DNA of 64,000 nucleotides from Celoporthe dispersa (taxonomy: Eukaryota; Ascomycota; Sordariomycetes; Diaporthales; Cryphonectriaceae), in assembly GCA_016584495.1 (NCBI GenBank), contig WAID01000011.1, positions 434,001 to 498,000 of the forward strand, in the 5' to 3' direction. The notes beneath the pieces are model-generated. The model was not told where the DNA came from and searched no databases. It saw nothing but the letters and a program-made list of their open reading frames with translations. The position numbers were made by a program, and so were the translations under genes. Positions 10,544 through 21,823 of this stretch are shown here, one piece after another (position 1 is the first letter of the stretch; each line of letters begins with the position of its first letter).

Positions 10544-11862
10544 GGGTGGTGGTAATAATTAATCAGTTGTCTGTCTGTTCGGAGGTTGGGATCTGGTGGT
10601 GGTTTATCTGTGAGAGTAGAGGCAAGACAAGACAGGTCACCACCAGCATGCGGACCACGGACGACGGACGGGGGTCATGTAGAGGTCTTATATATACAAG
10701 TCTCCGGAGGACTGGATGGACCGGGCTAGCATCTCACACCGTCAGGGAGGGGAAAGAAAAAGGACAAAAAAGAGCCTTGGCACGTCACGCGATGATCATT
10801 GTGGCTATGATTGTCCCTCGGGAGGATTTCCGCAGGCCGCTCAGCCGCGCTCTCACAGAAGGGACCCGGGACAGCCTAGTGAAGATGGCACTGCGGCCAG
10901 GCTGTGTCACTCCCTATTGCATACATGTCTCACCATGTTGGGTTAGAGCCCGTGGACCTTTTTCAGGTTGGTATACGGTGGTGGCTCTTGACGCTGTTTG
11001 GCTGTTAAACGCCAAAAAATCCATCTTCTCCTTGTGTCGCACGCTGCGCATATGGACGAGTGTTTGTGGGGACGTAGCATCATCGTCTTTGCCACTCTGC
11101 TGTGCCGCGTACTTTTGGATTCCATATTTCACCACCTGTAATTACGGGAGGATAGCGTCAGGAGGCTGTACTTTTGTTGTTGGTCACCCTGCAGCGATCA
11201 ACTCGTTGTTGTTGAGCTCGCCATCTCGGACATGTTCTGCATCATTCTTCACTCTTGAGACGGTGCTGAGATCAAGGTCACAAGACCGAGCAGCAGCTGC
11301 TGGTTCCTGGGTGGTGATGATCAGTGTGCAGCCTCCAGAGCGGGTCAAATTCGCTGTGATATCAAGACAGACAGACATGCGTGTAGTGCCAGCACATTAA
11401 ACTTTTGCTCTGCTCATGGAATTGCATCTTGTGCCAACACCTGTAGTTAATGAGTTTCCTAACTAGGTACTTGGTCAAATGAGTCTTGCTATTATAATGA
11501 TAACTGTATACTTGCACTGGCTGTTACGTCTTCCTCCTTCTCCTCCTCCTCCTCCTCCTCCTCCTCCTTCAGCCTGCCTAACAAGGGCTACAAGAAACTT
11601 GACTCGCACCGCACTGCAGTATCAGATCCAGACTCCAGAGTTCATAGTCATGAGTGAACGGATGCCAAGAAACCCAGCCAGGGATCCACATTGGTTGATT
11701 CCAAACAGGAGATCCCTCGGTATTATCATGTCTCGGCTTCGTAAGAGCCCGCTCTCCTCCGAGATAATACCAGGTCCGGCCACGAGACCTTCTCTTCTCC
11801 TCTCCTCTCCTCTTCTCCTCATCCCGCCCAGAGAACAAACCTCGACCACAGCACCCAGCATC
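10544..11862. other. intergenic between divergent genes
   Basis: Shared upstream region of the 118-aa gene (minus) and the oxidoreductase gene (plus). It contains a CTC/TCC trinucleotide tract at about 11540-11568 and pyrimidine-rich DNA at 11790-11825 just before the oxidoreductase ATG. The open frames at 10546-11400 have no recognisable protein signature. Confidence 0.5.
10688..10696 (-). promoter_or_regulatory. TATA box of the 118-aa protein gene
   Basis: TATATATAA on the minus strand about 147 bp upstream of the ATG at 10543. Confidence 0.45.
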
Positions 11863-12936
11863 ATGGCCGCAGCCCACACCACCAAGCAATGGGTCCTGGC
11901 CCGCAAGCCTGCCAGCCTCCCGGTCCTCACCGGCCCGGACGCGACCTTCACCCTCCAGACGACCGACCTCCCTCCCCTCGGGCCAGGCCAGATCCTCGCC
12001 CGCACCCGCTACTTCTCCAACGACACCGGCCTCCGCAACTTCATCCACCCCACCGCCACCTCCGCCCGCCTCTACGTCAGCCCCGTAGGCCTGGGCGAGC
12101 CCATGCAGGGCGGCTCCCTCTGCGAGGTCCTCGAGTCCGCCGCCCCGGCCTTCCAGCCGGGCGACCTCGTCCTCTGCGTCCTGGCCGGCTGGGCCGAGCT
12201 CCTCGTCCTCGACACGGCCTCGCCCATGATCCAGGGCCCCCTCCCTCCTCTGCCCGCCGGCCTGTCCCCCACCCACTACCTGGGCGCCTTTGGCTCTTCT
12301 GGCCTGGCCGCCTACACGGGCCTCTGCTTCGCAGGCGGCGCCAGGCCGGGCCAGACCATCGTCATCTCCGCCGCCGCGGGCGCGACGGGGTCCATGGCCG
12401 TGCAGATCGCCCTGCGCATGATAGGTGCGGCAAGGGTAGTCGGCATCGCCGGCTCTGACGACAAGTGTGCGTGGGTGCGGGGCTATCTCGGCGCGCACGC
12501 CTGCGTCAACTACAAGAGCCCGACGTTTCTCGAGGACCTAGCGGCTGCGACCCCCGGCGGCGAGGTGGATCTGTACCTGGACGCCGTGGGGGGCGAGGTG
12601 CTGGATGCGGTGCTGGGGCGCATGAGGAGGGGCGGCACGGTCGCCGTGACCGGGGCCATCTGCACGTATAACAGCACGGACGAGCCGATGGGGCTGCGGA
12701 ACTGGTTCCAGGTCGTGGCCATGAGCCTGACCGTGAGGGGGTACACGTATCTGGACTGGGCGGACAAGATCGGGCCCGTCACCGAGGAGCTGATCAGGGC
12801 GGCCGCGGAGGGCAAGATCAGGCTGGACGAGGGCGAGACGCTGGTGGAGGCGCCTATCGAGAGGCAGCCCGAGATATGGACCTCGCTGTTCAGCGGTGCG
12901 AACAGGGGCAAGCTCGTCACGAAGCTGAGTGGGTAG
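11863..12936 (+). CDS. NAD(P)H-dependent medium-chain oxidoreductase (leukotriene B4 dehydrogenase / CurA-like)
   Basis: Single-exon protein of 357 aa in the zinc-independent medium-chain dehydrogenase/reductase superfamily, resembling alkenal/one double-bond reductases of the prostaglandin reductase type. It probably reduces alpha,beta-unsaturated carbonyls with NADPH. The N-terminal GroES-like half includes the substrate-side segment RTRYFSNDTGLRN (about 47-59). The Rossmann half starts with AAAGATGSMAVQIA (about 170-183), and a GSDDKC-type cofactor loop and DLYLDAVGGEVLD follow. No zinc-ligand cysteine cluster is present, as expected. The ATG at 11863 sits in good context, and the open frame upstream of it is a pyrimidine-rich leader. 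It converges with the Fe-ADH gene, with 116 bp between the two stops. Confidence 0.88.
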   Translation: MAAAHTTKQWVLARKPASLPVLTGPDATFTLQTTDLPPLGPGQILARTRYFSNDTGLRNFIHPTATSARLYVSPVGLGEPMQGGSLCEVLESAAPAFQPGDLVLCVLAGWAELLVLDTASPMIQGPLPPLPAGLSPTHYLGAFGSSGLAAYTGLCFAGGARPGQTIVISAAAGATGSMAVQIALRMIGAARVVGIAGSDDKCAWVRGYLGAHACVNYKSPTFLEDLAAATPGGEVDLYLDAVGGEVLDAVLGRMRRGGTVAVTGAICTYNSTDEPMGLRNWFQVVAMSLTVRGYTYLDWADKIGPVTEELIRAAAEGKIRLDEGETLVEAPIERQPEIWTSLFSGANRGKLVTKLSG

Positions 12937-13052
12937 GCGGGGGCTGGGTGCCCGGCCAGGCTGTACAGATACTAGATCACCACGCCTCTTCCGGCGGGAG
13001 AGCCAGACCGCGAGACCGCCAAGCCTACAGACATCCATGCAGAGTGACCCTC

Positions 13053-14307
13053 CTAGTCATCCCAGGCCATGTCCAAGATCTCGAGCACTTCCGCCTTGCC
13101 AATCTTCACCGGGCCATTGGTCGTACACGGGTCGCGGAGGCTGCTCTCGGCCAGCGGTTCGAGCTGCTCCCTCTTGATGCCCGCGCCCCGCAGTGTCCTG
13201 GGCATGCCGAGCTCCCGCAGGTACGCGTCCAGCAGGTCGCCCGCGTCCGCCCTGTCCTCCGCCAGCCCCTTCTCCCGGAACAGCTCCCGCAGCACCGGGT
13301 CTGACCAGAAGATCCTGCGGATGCGGTCCTGGCGCTGCCGCGTGAGGTCGTCGCCGTGTTTCCGGTTGAACCTGAGCACGTTGGGCAGCAGGATGCAGCT
13401 GGTCTCGCCGTGGCCCACGCCCAGGGGCCCGAGCTGGTGGCCGATGCCGTGGCTGACCCCGATGCCGATGGTGATGGCCCGAGGTAGGATAACGGTGGCC
13501 AGCTGGCACTGGAGGCGGGCGTCCAGGTCGCCGTAGTCCCTGGTCTTGGTGACGAGCAGGCCGGGGAGCAGCCTCCGCAGGGCCTCCTCCAGCTCGTCAC
13601 GGATGGCGTCCTCGTCGTCGGCCTTGTTCGTGCTTGATAGCCCCTCGACGCAGTGGTCGATCGTGCGGACGCCTGTGGAAAACCAGAACCTTTCCGGAAG
13701 AGGGAGGGTCAGGGCAGGGTCGTAGATGACAATGTCGGCGAGCATGGACCTGTGCTGGAACAGGCTCTTGTGTCCCTCGCCGTCCGTCGCCCCAGAGTAC
13801 TGCGACCACTCCCCGGCAGACAGGGACGTCGGGATGAAGATGCACGGGATGGGAGCGGGAGCCACGTCCTCGTGGTCCTCCTTGCGCTCGAAATTGGGCC
13901 TCGCCTTCTCCCAGAGGGCCAGCCGCGCCTCCGTCGTCAGCACGTCGTTCGCCGCAAAGAGACGCGCCAGTTTGACCCCGTCGGTGATGGAGCCGCCGCC
14001 GAGGGTGACGACAAGGTCTGGCTGGGTCGCTCTCAGGTCCGCCGCGAGCTCAAACACCTCGTCCCACGGCGTGTGGGGCTTGATGCCGTAGCGGGTGCCC
14101 ACGATGTGCTGGCCGAGGGCGTCCTGCAGCCTGGTCCAGTCCTCAGTCTTGCTGATCGTTGCTGAGACGACCACGTAGATGCGAGACGCTTTGAAGGTGT
14201 CTGTCGCATGCCAGGCCGTGGCTTTTTTCGAAAGGCAAGCCATACGAGATGTACGGCTTGGGCCAGGTTGGGCCGGCTTGCTGGTATGTCTCGCCGGGAG
14301 CAGACAT
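13053..14307 (-). CDS. iron-containing alcohol dehydrogenase / maleylacetate reductase-like (frameshift near N-terminus)
   Basis: Fe-ADH superfamily enzyme, probably an NAD(P)H-dependent reductase acting on a keto or aldehyde substrate; some fungal members are maleylacetate reductases of aromatic ring-cleavage pathways. The cofactor motif VTLGGGSITDGVK and the metal-binding region (VRTIDHCVE, then SHGIGHQLGPLGVGHGET with several His) are intact. The long open frame starts only at 14243 (396 aa) and lacks the usual N-terminal Tyr-Gly segment. That segment is present in another frame, starting at an ATG at 14305-14307 and including PKPYISYGLPFEK. The two frames join if one base is removed from the T6 run at 14223-14228 (A6 on the coding strand), giving about 417 aa. 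I therefore place the true start at 14307. Confidence 0.82.
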
Positions 14308-14783
14308 ATTGTGCTTTGTCACTGAGGTGCTTTGCAGAATTAATATGCATATAAATATATATATATTTGTGTGTGTGTGTGTGTGTTTGTTTATATGCGG
14401 TGCCAGTTGTTGTTCCTTTTGAGAGAAAGACCTCGGGTGACGCAGTACGGAGATAGATACGCTGCGGTGCTGCGGCTTATGTTTATATGATCATGGAGAA
14501 TGCGACTTCGGCAGCATCGGAACCGACTCGGCCCTCTCCACGCAGGATGGACAGCGCATCGGCGGACACTCATTAGTAATATTGGGTCGAATAGGGTCGT
14601 GTTAGGACAATGATGACAGCCATCCCAGGATATTCAATGTTCCGCGGCCCAGATCCTCATGCCGAGAGGGCATTGCCATTATTCCTGGAATCTCTATCGC
14701 CTTGTTCGGGACCGTGCAGGGCGGGACGGAGCACATCCTGCTCCAGGACACGGCCCCCCCACCGTGACGGTGTCACCCGTCGT
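14308..14783. other. intergenic with AT and GT tracts
   Basis: Upstream DNA of the Fe-ADH gene. An alternating AT segment at 14351-14366 (about 45 bp before the ATG, a possible TATA region) is followed by (GT)n at 14369-14386. No gene seen in the rest. Confidence 0.5.
14369..14386. repeat. (GT)n microsatellite
   Basis: Nine GT units adjoining an alternating AT tract upstream of the Fe-ADH gene. Confidence 0.9.
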
Positions 14784-15317
14784 CTAGCTCTTCTTCTTGA
14801 GGGCCTTGGGCAGCTTCCTGCCTGACCCCCCCATGCCCACGCCTGCGAGGAACGCCATCCTCATGCTGGCACCGAGGTAGACGAACGGGATGTTGCCCCA
14901 GTCGATGGCATTCCACCTGGCAAAATTCCAGGGCAGATACACGTCCAGGCCCAGCGCCTTGATGGTGTACAGGTGGCCAAAGTCGGCCAGGAGCAGGACA
15001 AATAGGACCGTCCTCCAGACGCGCAGGTCTGCGCTGGACCGCAGGACCAGGGCCTCGTTGAGGGCGAAGAGGAGGTACAGGTTGGCCAGCTGGGACAGGA
15101 CGATGGAGGTACCGGTCGAGACGCCGCCCAGGACGGGGGCAGAGGATGCGTGGGTGAGCATCAGGTAGTCCCGCTGTCGAAAGTGGGCGTAGTATGCGCC
15201 AACGAGGGCCGAGATGGGCTCGATGAAGAGGAAGAAGATGGTGTAGGGCCAAGGCAGGTGAAACCCTACCTGCGGCTGGTAGAGCTGCTGCTGCTTCGAC
15301 TGTGACTGTGACGCCAT
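14784..15317 (-). CDS. 177-aa multi-pass membrane protein (DUF7704-type)
   Basis: Small integral membrane protein of unknown function, resembling the fungal DUF7704 family. After a Gln-rich start (MASQSQSKQQQLYQ) there are about four hydrophobic segments, around residues 20-42 (PWPYTIFFLFIEPISALVGAYY), 68-90, 102-122 and 138-155, then a basic tail ending KALKKKS. The open frame extends upstream to 15452, but that extension is translated from a (CT)n tract (DREREREREI) and is not protein-like, so I choose the ATG at 15317. Single exon; the stop lies 476 bp from the neighbouring Fe-ADH start. Confidence 0.82.
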   Translation of the reverse strand: MASQSQSKQQQLYQPQVGFHLPWPYTIFFLFIEPISALVGAYYAHFRQRDYLMLTHASSAPVLGGVSTGTSIVLSQLANLYLLFALNEALVLRSSADLRVWRTVLFVLLLADFGHLYTIKALGLDVYLPWNFARWNAIDWGNIPFVYLGASMRMAFLAGVGMGGSGRKLPKALKKKS

Positions 15318-16146
15318 GGCTGGTCCAGCTGAGATCTCTCTCTCTCTCTCTCTCTCTCTATCTCCGCTGTGATGTTGGGATAGGTGGGCTGGCTGGCTTC
15401 TTGGAGTTGTTGTATTTGGCTGTCGCTCGTTGATGTTCAGTCTCTTGCTCATGCCTGTATCGACCGATGTTCATGTCGCCAACTTCATGCTGTGTCTCAA
15501 AAGTCAAGTCTGATGCAACTTTGAGCAAGGATTGATTAGCCCGGGCCCACTGCAACTCCCGGCATCCGAGGTCCACGCAGCCACGCTGACTGGTTATTAG
15601 GAGGAATCAACCTCACCAGGACAAACTCCTCCTTTCCTAGGTCCCCTCCTCAGCAGCAGGGAGCGAGCAGTAGACATGACCTAGGTCTGTCTGAGCTCTC
15701 CAGGCAGGTCTAAGTCGATCTTCAACACCGAACAGGCCGCAAGACCTCTTGCTTAGATCACTCAGTCGCTCGGTCTCTCGGGGGTGGGCCCCAGCCACTG
15801 TGTGGGACACGGCGCCGGACTACCGACCCACCAGTCCACGGCTCCATGGCGGGCCGCATCCCAAGAAATCGGTGTAGACTTATTAAATCTCCTTCTGACC
15901 CGAAATTTGACGCCTCTCTTGTGGGTATGAAGTCTTATCTGCTCATGCCGAACAGAGTGAGGCCTCGGCACGGTGACAGGGCCTCGGGTGCTGGACAGCT
16001 GCTTCAGGGGAGCTGTGGCTCTCGATAATGTTGATGACGGGCTCGAGCTTGACGTGTCTATATTCAATTACATGAGGCATCGTCACCCATATTGCGTCAC
16101 CTCATGACCCTATTCCCCAGGCCAAAATCCGTCCCATGTGGCCATT
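15318..16146. other. intergenic, no gene seen
   Basis: Upstream DNA of the DUF7704-type gene and downstream DNA of the DMT transporter gene. Only short unsupported open frames. Confidence 0.5.
15335..15359. repeat. (CT)n microsatellite in the leader of the DUF7704-type gene
   Basis: About 12 CT units (GA on the transcribed strand), 18 bp upstream of the chosen ATG at 15317. Confidence 0.92.
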
Positions 16147-17569
16147 CTATCGTCGTGGTCCCTCCTCCGAATTCACTGCTTTCTCTTTGGTCCTCGTCTT
16201 GTGCCACGCCAAGAAGACGGCCGACCCGCAAATCAGAGCACAGCCAGCAAGTGACACGGCGTGTGGTATGGTATGGAAGACGACGCCATCCAGGGCAAGG
16301 GCAAATACGATCTGGGTGTAAACCATGTTGACTGCCACCAGAGACTTCTCGGCTTGCAGTGACAGTGTTATGAGAAATTGCTAGGTGTGGACAGTCAGCC
16401 GACATGTTCGAGAACAACAAGGCGTTGCGATGCCTCATCACCACTCGTGGAGACACTTACCATGAAGAAGCCGCTGAGGCCGCTGAAGAGTAAAAGCAGC
16501 CATTCCCAGATATCGCCGGGGGTCTGAAAATCCAGGCCAGGCAGCACAATCAGCGCAACACAGCTGACAACGGTGCACAGGGCTGCGAAGTAGTTGACGA
16601 CTGTCAGGGGATTCTCCGTCTTGCCGATGGCAGACATGCAGAGGAACGCTGCGGCCGAGCCGCAGACCCCCAAAAGCCCCACGCAGATGGCCCGGATGCG
16701 AGACGCCACGCTTGCGGCCTCGGGGTCGTCTACCGCCGTGTCCGCGTCGTTGGGAGCAAAGAGGGCATCCGGACTCGCAACAAGCAGTACCCCGAAAAGA
16801 GAGATGATCGAGAGCAAGATCTCGAGCCCCGAGAACGAGGACCCCAGCAGCATGTAGCCGCCAAAGCTGGCAACAAGGGGCATCATGAAAGTGATGACCG
16901 TTGCCTCGCTGAGGTTGAGGAATCGCAGGGAATCTGCAGAGATGATATGTTTAGCTTAAGGCGTCAGCTGCCGAAGAGCTTTGAGACGCGTACAGTAGAG
17001 CCCAAAGACGCCCAGAAATCCACCCAGTGCTCTGACCAGCAGCAGGATGCGGTTCTCTTGCCTCCCCAGAACGCTGCTAGGCTTATCCTGCCTCCACAAC
17101 CATAGAGTGAGACCCAGTGTAGTGACGCTCATGCGCACGAACAAGATCTATGATGGGGCGCATGTCAACTCTGCAGTGTCCTCTTCGAACTACTACTGCC
17201 CACCACTGTGTGCCGATCGTGGCCCATAGTCGAGAATCTCACCTGCAGTGGGTGGAGGCGGGTAGAGGCGCTCTCCAAAAGCCGAATCGAAACGTTCATG
17301 GAGGCACTAAAGATCTGTGCGCCCAACATGAAGAGGATCGCATAGGTAGCTGACCTCTTCTGGGATGGAGGCTCCTGCTCGTCACTCTTGCCATCCTCAC
17401 ATTCCAGCTGGGTTACGAAGTTGTCCGATAGCCCAGCATTTCTAGCATGAAGGTCCTCATCGGTGGGTTGGTTGCGGCTGAGCTCGGTCAGCTCCAGCCC
17501 GTCTTCTCTGGAGTCGTTCTCGAGGCCGTGGAGGAACGGCTGGGCCGCCTCCCTCTCGCGGAGACCCAT
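16147..17569 (-). CDS. EamA/DMT-family transporter, four exons
   Basis: Drug/metabolite transporter superfamily protein (SLC35G-like), predicted to have ten membrane helices and to export or exchange a small metabolite; the substrate is unknown. Exons on the minus strand: 17569-17243, 17147-16994, 16933-16461, 16380-16147; introns of 95, 60 and 80 bp, all GT..AG. The joined frame gives 395 aa without a break. The first about 70 residues are hydrophilic and probably cytosolic. The joins restore family sequence: HPLQ-ILFVRMS at the first, GLYY-SLRFLNLSEATVITF at the second, and FFM-QFLITLSLQAEKS at the third, followed by NMVYTQIVFALALD. The two EamA repeats are separated by an acidic loop near FAPNDADTAVDD. 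The C-terminus is a short charged tail. Confidence 0.88.
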
Positions 17570-19754
17570 CCCGAAGCATGTGGTTCAGAGGCCCAGAGCA
17601 GAAGGCGAGATAGATCTGATACTTGTGTTTGTGTGCGCGCGCACCAAAGACAGAGAGACAGAGGTGAATTGTGTGGCTGTCGTGTTGTCTAGTCCAGGTC
17701 CCACACAACAGCTTCCACATACAAGATTGAGTCGCTTCTCGCAGCCGTCCTAGGAGCGCCCAAGCATTGCACAACGACACCTCGTTCGGTTGCCGTGTGT
17801 ACAGAGAAGCGTACGCGTGTTACGAGGTACGACCTCTCTGAGCTCGGGTTAGCTGTGGGTGCCATGGAGACGTGTTCACTCCGTACGCACCGAGGGTGAT
17901 GCCGCTCGTACTGCCACCACCGTTGTTTGCTGATTAGGAGGGCGTCGTGCTCTTCCTGCCGAGGTCGATTGATCAGGGTCCAGATTTTGCGAGGAGAAAA
18001 GGGACAAGCACTAGGAATGTTTTTTTCTTTCTTTTGGTGACCCAAGTTTGTTGAACGGCAGGCGAGACACAAAACATAGCAGCTATTCAGGCAGCACCTG
18101 GGGAAAGTGCTACGTGCTCTGCCATAGCACCAAGTACGCACTATCCCCAGGGAACCAGGGATGACGCTGCATACCCAAAACTGGAAACAAGACCCCTAAA
18201 AGAAGAAGGAGAAAAGGGCTTTACTGCTCCAAGCTGGTGACCTTTTCCTGCTGAATTTCTTGACTTGCCCTGAATATGTCGATGAGAAACAGGATGACCA
18301 GGCCATAATCCTTAAGTCTCTACTTAGACTCAACGACTGTTTGGCCGGGTGCAGTGCACAGGCCCTGTATTGTCTTCTGTAGTGGGTAGCCTTCCAGCCC
18401 TGAAAAGGACAGGGGCTACCTAGCTTGCCCGCCTCGACTGGGAGGGATGTGCCCTAATTTTCAGGGTCTGTGCGGGGGTTCTCCCCACCTCTCAGAACAT
18501 TTACACTTTAATGTACTTTCTCCGCCATGAACTCCGTATGGTAGTCTGTTCTGCAGTATGTGTGCATTTCAGAGATTCTTGAGAGGCGGACCTGCATGAT
18601 GTGTGACTTAGCCTTGGACCATCTCTTTTCATGCCAGCCTTTGTAAGTCTCAGGCAGTCAGCCGTTCTGTGCGTGAGACGGGCACATGCATTGTCATAAA
18701 CACAGAGCAGAGCAGAGAGCACACTTGAACGCCAGTTCAGGCCAGAGCCAACCAGCGATGGCAGTGTGTGCCTGGTGCCCTGGCTCGTCTGGTCGTCCCT
18801 CTCGTAAGGAGATGAGACATGTGTGGAGGAAGGATGATACCCAAACCTTATGCTGCTGTGCTGCAACATCAGCGTGGGATCAAATTCCCTGGCCTGTAGG
18901 CACGCAAGCTGGACTACAAGCACGCAGTTGCACCGCTGGCTACCCATTATCCCCCCACAAGGCAGTAAGGCTCCATGTATCCCCATGAATCACCCCCTGT
19001 GTCCTGCCTAGGCTTTAGTACTATCGTGGTATGGCTACGTCAAAGTCCCCTTTAGCTAGCTCCTTCCCCGGTATGGTGCCGAGGTTACCCCTGCAGGCCG
19101 TGGAGCATGTTGGACAGGGATGAGGTGATGATCGGCTGTTGAAATTACTGTGCTTCCATGTCCCCTTCCCAAAAATCAATCTATATCAACTTTCGTAGAG
19201 GCAGGCGCCTGACCTCCCTTCTGGTCGTACCTGTCAGTGTCATTTTTTTTTCCCTCTCTCGACACCGCCGTGGACGTCTTCGCCAGCTCTCCTCTCCACA
19301 CGAGTCGTGTGGACATTCCTCTCCCCATCTCGACGGTTTTCGACTGCTGGCAACAGACGCGGTTGGATCACTACAGGAGCAAGTCTAATCTGGGACGAGC
19401 TGAGAAGGAAAGAAAAAGGGGGCCACAGACATCAGCTCGCTTGTTTTTTGAGAACGGCAGTCAACAAACCAGAAGACAGCCGATGTGCCCAGACCAACAG
19501 ACCACGTACAGCTTGAGCACCACTTGGTCTCTCTCGTTGGCCAATTGACCTGACGTGCCTATCTCCATACAACGTCAACGTCAACACCGCCCTGCCATTT
19601 TGACGGTTTCCCCGACGCCGACCCGATTGACGCTGCGGCATTCCGAGCAGCAAAGTGCCAGGCTCCTCGGGATACTTGGCTGCCATCAAATTTCCACCTC
19701 CCTTGATTCTGACCCACCACCGTTGATTCTCACTTCTGCAGTCAACCACTCGAT
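17570..19754. other. 2.2 kb intergenic between divergent genes, no gene seen
   Basis: Between the DMT transporter (minus) and the sulfotransferase-like gene (plus). Several open frames of 70-160 codons exist on both strands, but none shows a family motif, a signal peptide with following sequence, or coherent codon bias. The 3' end (19550-19754) is probably the leader of the sulfotransferase-like gene. Confidence 0.45.
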
Positions 19755-20760
19755 ATGGCCGGCTACGGCATGCGTGGTACGCCGGTACTCGTCCAGGATG
19801 GGACGGATATCGACAGGACACAATGCAAGCGAGTCGTTCCCATGAAGATCCTGTGTCTGGGTCTCTGCCGTACCGGAACTATGTGTAAGTAGTAACAAGC
19901 CCACATGGCGATCAAAATGTGCCCTTATGCTGACGGATCGTCGCCATCCACCTACAGCCGTCCGGTCGGCCCTACGCTCTCTTGGATATCTGGAAGCCTA
20001 TCACATGCGGGCCGCCAGCACCGAGACGCCTCGCGATTGTGAGATGTGGACGCGGGCCATACGCGCCAAATGGGACGGCGAGGGCGAGTTTGGCAAGGCC
20101 GAGTGGGATCAGCTGCTTGGCCACTGTCAGGCCGTCTGCGATCTGCCAGCCGCCGCTTTTGCCTCGGAGCTGATAGAGGCCTACCCTAACGCCAAAGTGA
20201 TCCTCACAAACAGGGATCCTGACTCCTGGCACAGGTATGCTCCTTTCTGTGCCTACAGGACGCGCAGGATGCCGTGTCTTTTTCTCCATGGTGCTCCGCA
20301 CTGACGCGGAACCACCCGCAGGTCTACTACCAAGACGATCTACCACGGCATCAAGGACGAGACATCTCAGATCATCTCTCACTTCGACTGGGCGTTCTCG
20401 CTCTACCGGCCGATGCTGCTTCTCCTCTGGGACCGCCTGTTCCAGGGTGACTTCGAGAACAGGGGCAAGGAGGTCTACAAGGCACACTACGACCTCGTCC
20501 GTGAGCTCGTCCCCAGCAACCGCCTCCTCGAGTACGATGTCACCCATGGCTGGGAGCCTCTCTGCAAGTTCCTGGGCGAGGACATACCCGAGATGCCCTT
20601 CCCAAATGCGAACAGCGCCAGCGACTTCCAGGCGGGCCTGCGGGGCCGCAACAAACGCAAGATCAGGGATGCCATCGTCAGGGCGTTTGTTTTCGTCCTG
20701 GGCCTTGCCTGCATCTGGATGTTGTTTGGTTACATCTCACGGTGGACGGGACTCATTTGA
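19755..20760 (+). CDS. P-loop sulfotransferase-like protein (Sulfotransfer_4 type), three exons
   Basis: Fungal protein of the PAPS-sulfotransferase-like P-loop family, often mis-annotated as an NAD-dependent epimerase. Exons 19755-19884, 19958-20234, 20322-20760 (introns 73 and 87 bp, GT..AG) give 281 aa. The first intron interrupts the phosphate-binding loop, so the motif LGLCRTGTMSVRSALRSLGY (about 34-53) exists only after splicing. Further family signatures are AAFASELIEAYPNAKVILTNRDPDSW and the later ELVPSNRLLEYDVTHGWEPLCKFLG. A single hydrophobic C-terminal helix (about 257-275, FVFVLGLACIWMLFGY) suggests tail anchoring in a membrane. The ATG at 19755 begins the MAGYGMRGTP leader that I recall from relatives. 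Substrate unknown; true sulfotransferase activity is not shown for the family at large. Confidence 0.85.
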
Positions 20761-21823
20761 GACGAGTAGGATAGATGCGTGAGCCTGGGTTCCCGCCCTC
20801 CCCCCTCTCCCGGCTCCCTCTTTTAGCAGACATTATGCGAGATCTCATAACCTGGCGAGTTGTCATCTCGGTTTCACGATGAGATCTGGCGCGAGGGGCT
20901 GAGAGGAGAGAGGGGAAGGAGGGGGTTTGGTCCCGATGATTTATTATTAATGACGTGGAGTTTCGGTCAACGGCTCATCCTCACCAAAAGCATGGTAACT
21001 CCTTAGACACTGGAATAGCGATATTGAAGACTCGAGTAGTTTAGACCACTTCTACTTGCATGATATACCATGATGACAGCTTTATTGTCTTCTTGCTTGC
21101 ACAGTCTTCGCCGCAGAATTATGTTGATGCTCCTTTCCGCTTGGAGGTTATGCCAAAACTTTCCACGCGGCGTATGAAATACCAAGCAGTCACGTATCGA
21201 TCGACTTTTGAGCTTCGCATCCCACATATTAGGGCTTACCACTCTCAAGGCGGATGCAAAAAAAGAAAAGAAAAAGAGGCCAATGCAGTGCTCCCTTCGC
21301 ATTCGGACTAGTGAGATCTCATAGAAAGCCTCCGTCGGCTAAACTATTGTGCCAGAGTGCGATCATATACTAGATTGAAGGTGTTCCGCCACGAAACTTG
21401 CTGCATAAGCAGGCGCCTGGCGGGTGTTGACACCGACATCAGCCCGAGCTGCCACGCCCCCAGGTATGCCGTAATGCCCTGCAGTGATGATCTCTCCTGT
21501 AGGCCTATTGCTTGTCTCCGTCAGCTTGGAACGCAATGCCTCGCGCTGTTCTACGACGGAGGGGTTATTGTGCCTTACTGCATACATCCCGTAGTGCTTC
21601 GAATATCTACACGGCGACATATGATGATAGAAGTCTGTCTTGTGAATATTGCAAAGAAAAATAGAAAGTCTCGGTATCTGTGGCAGAGTCCAGTCCGAGT
21701 AGCTTGTGTGTGAACTGGAAGGATTTAATAATAATAGTGGTTGGAATCAGCGACTGATGACATTTTGAATGGCCTGTTAAGGTATTACTCATTGCGTGGG
21801 TTTCATGATAATAATTCGAGGGC
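20761..21823. other. intergenic between convergent genes, no gene seen
   Basis: 3' flanks of the sulfotransferase-like gene (plus) and the HET gene (minus). AT content rises after about 21000. No coding signal found. Confidence 0.5.

Noticed and set aside
17689..18986. Minus-strand frames of 150 and 161 codons near 18 kb
   Set aside because: No domain, signal peptide or codon bias like neighbouring genes; probably chance frames.
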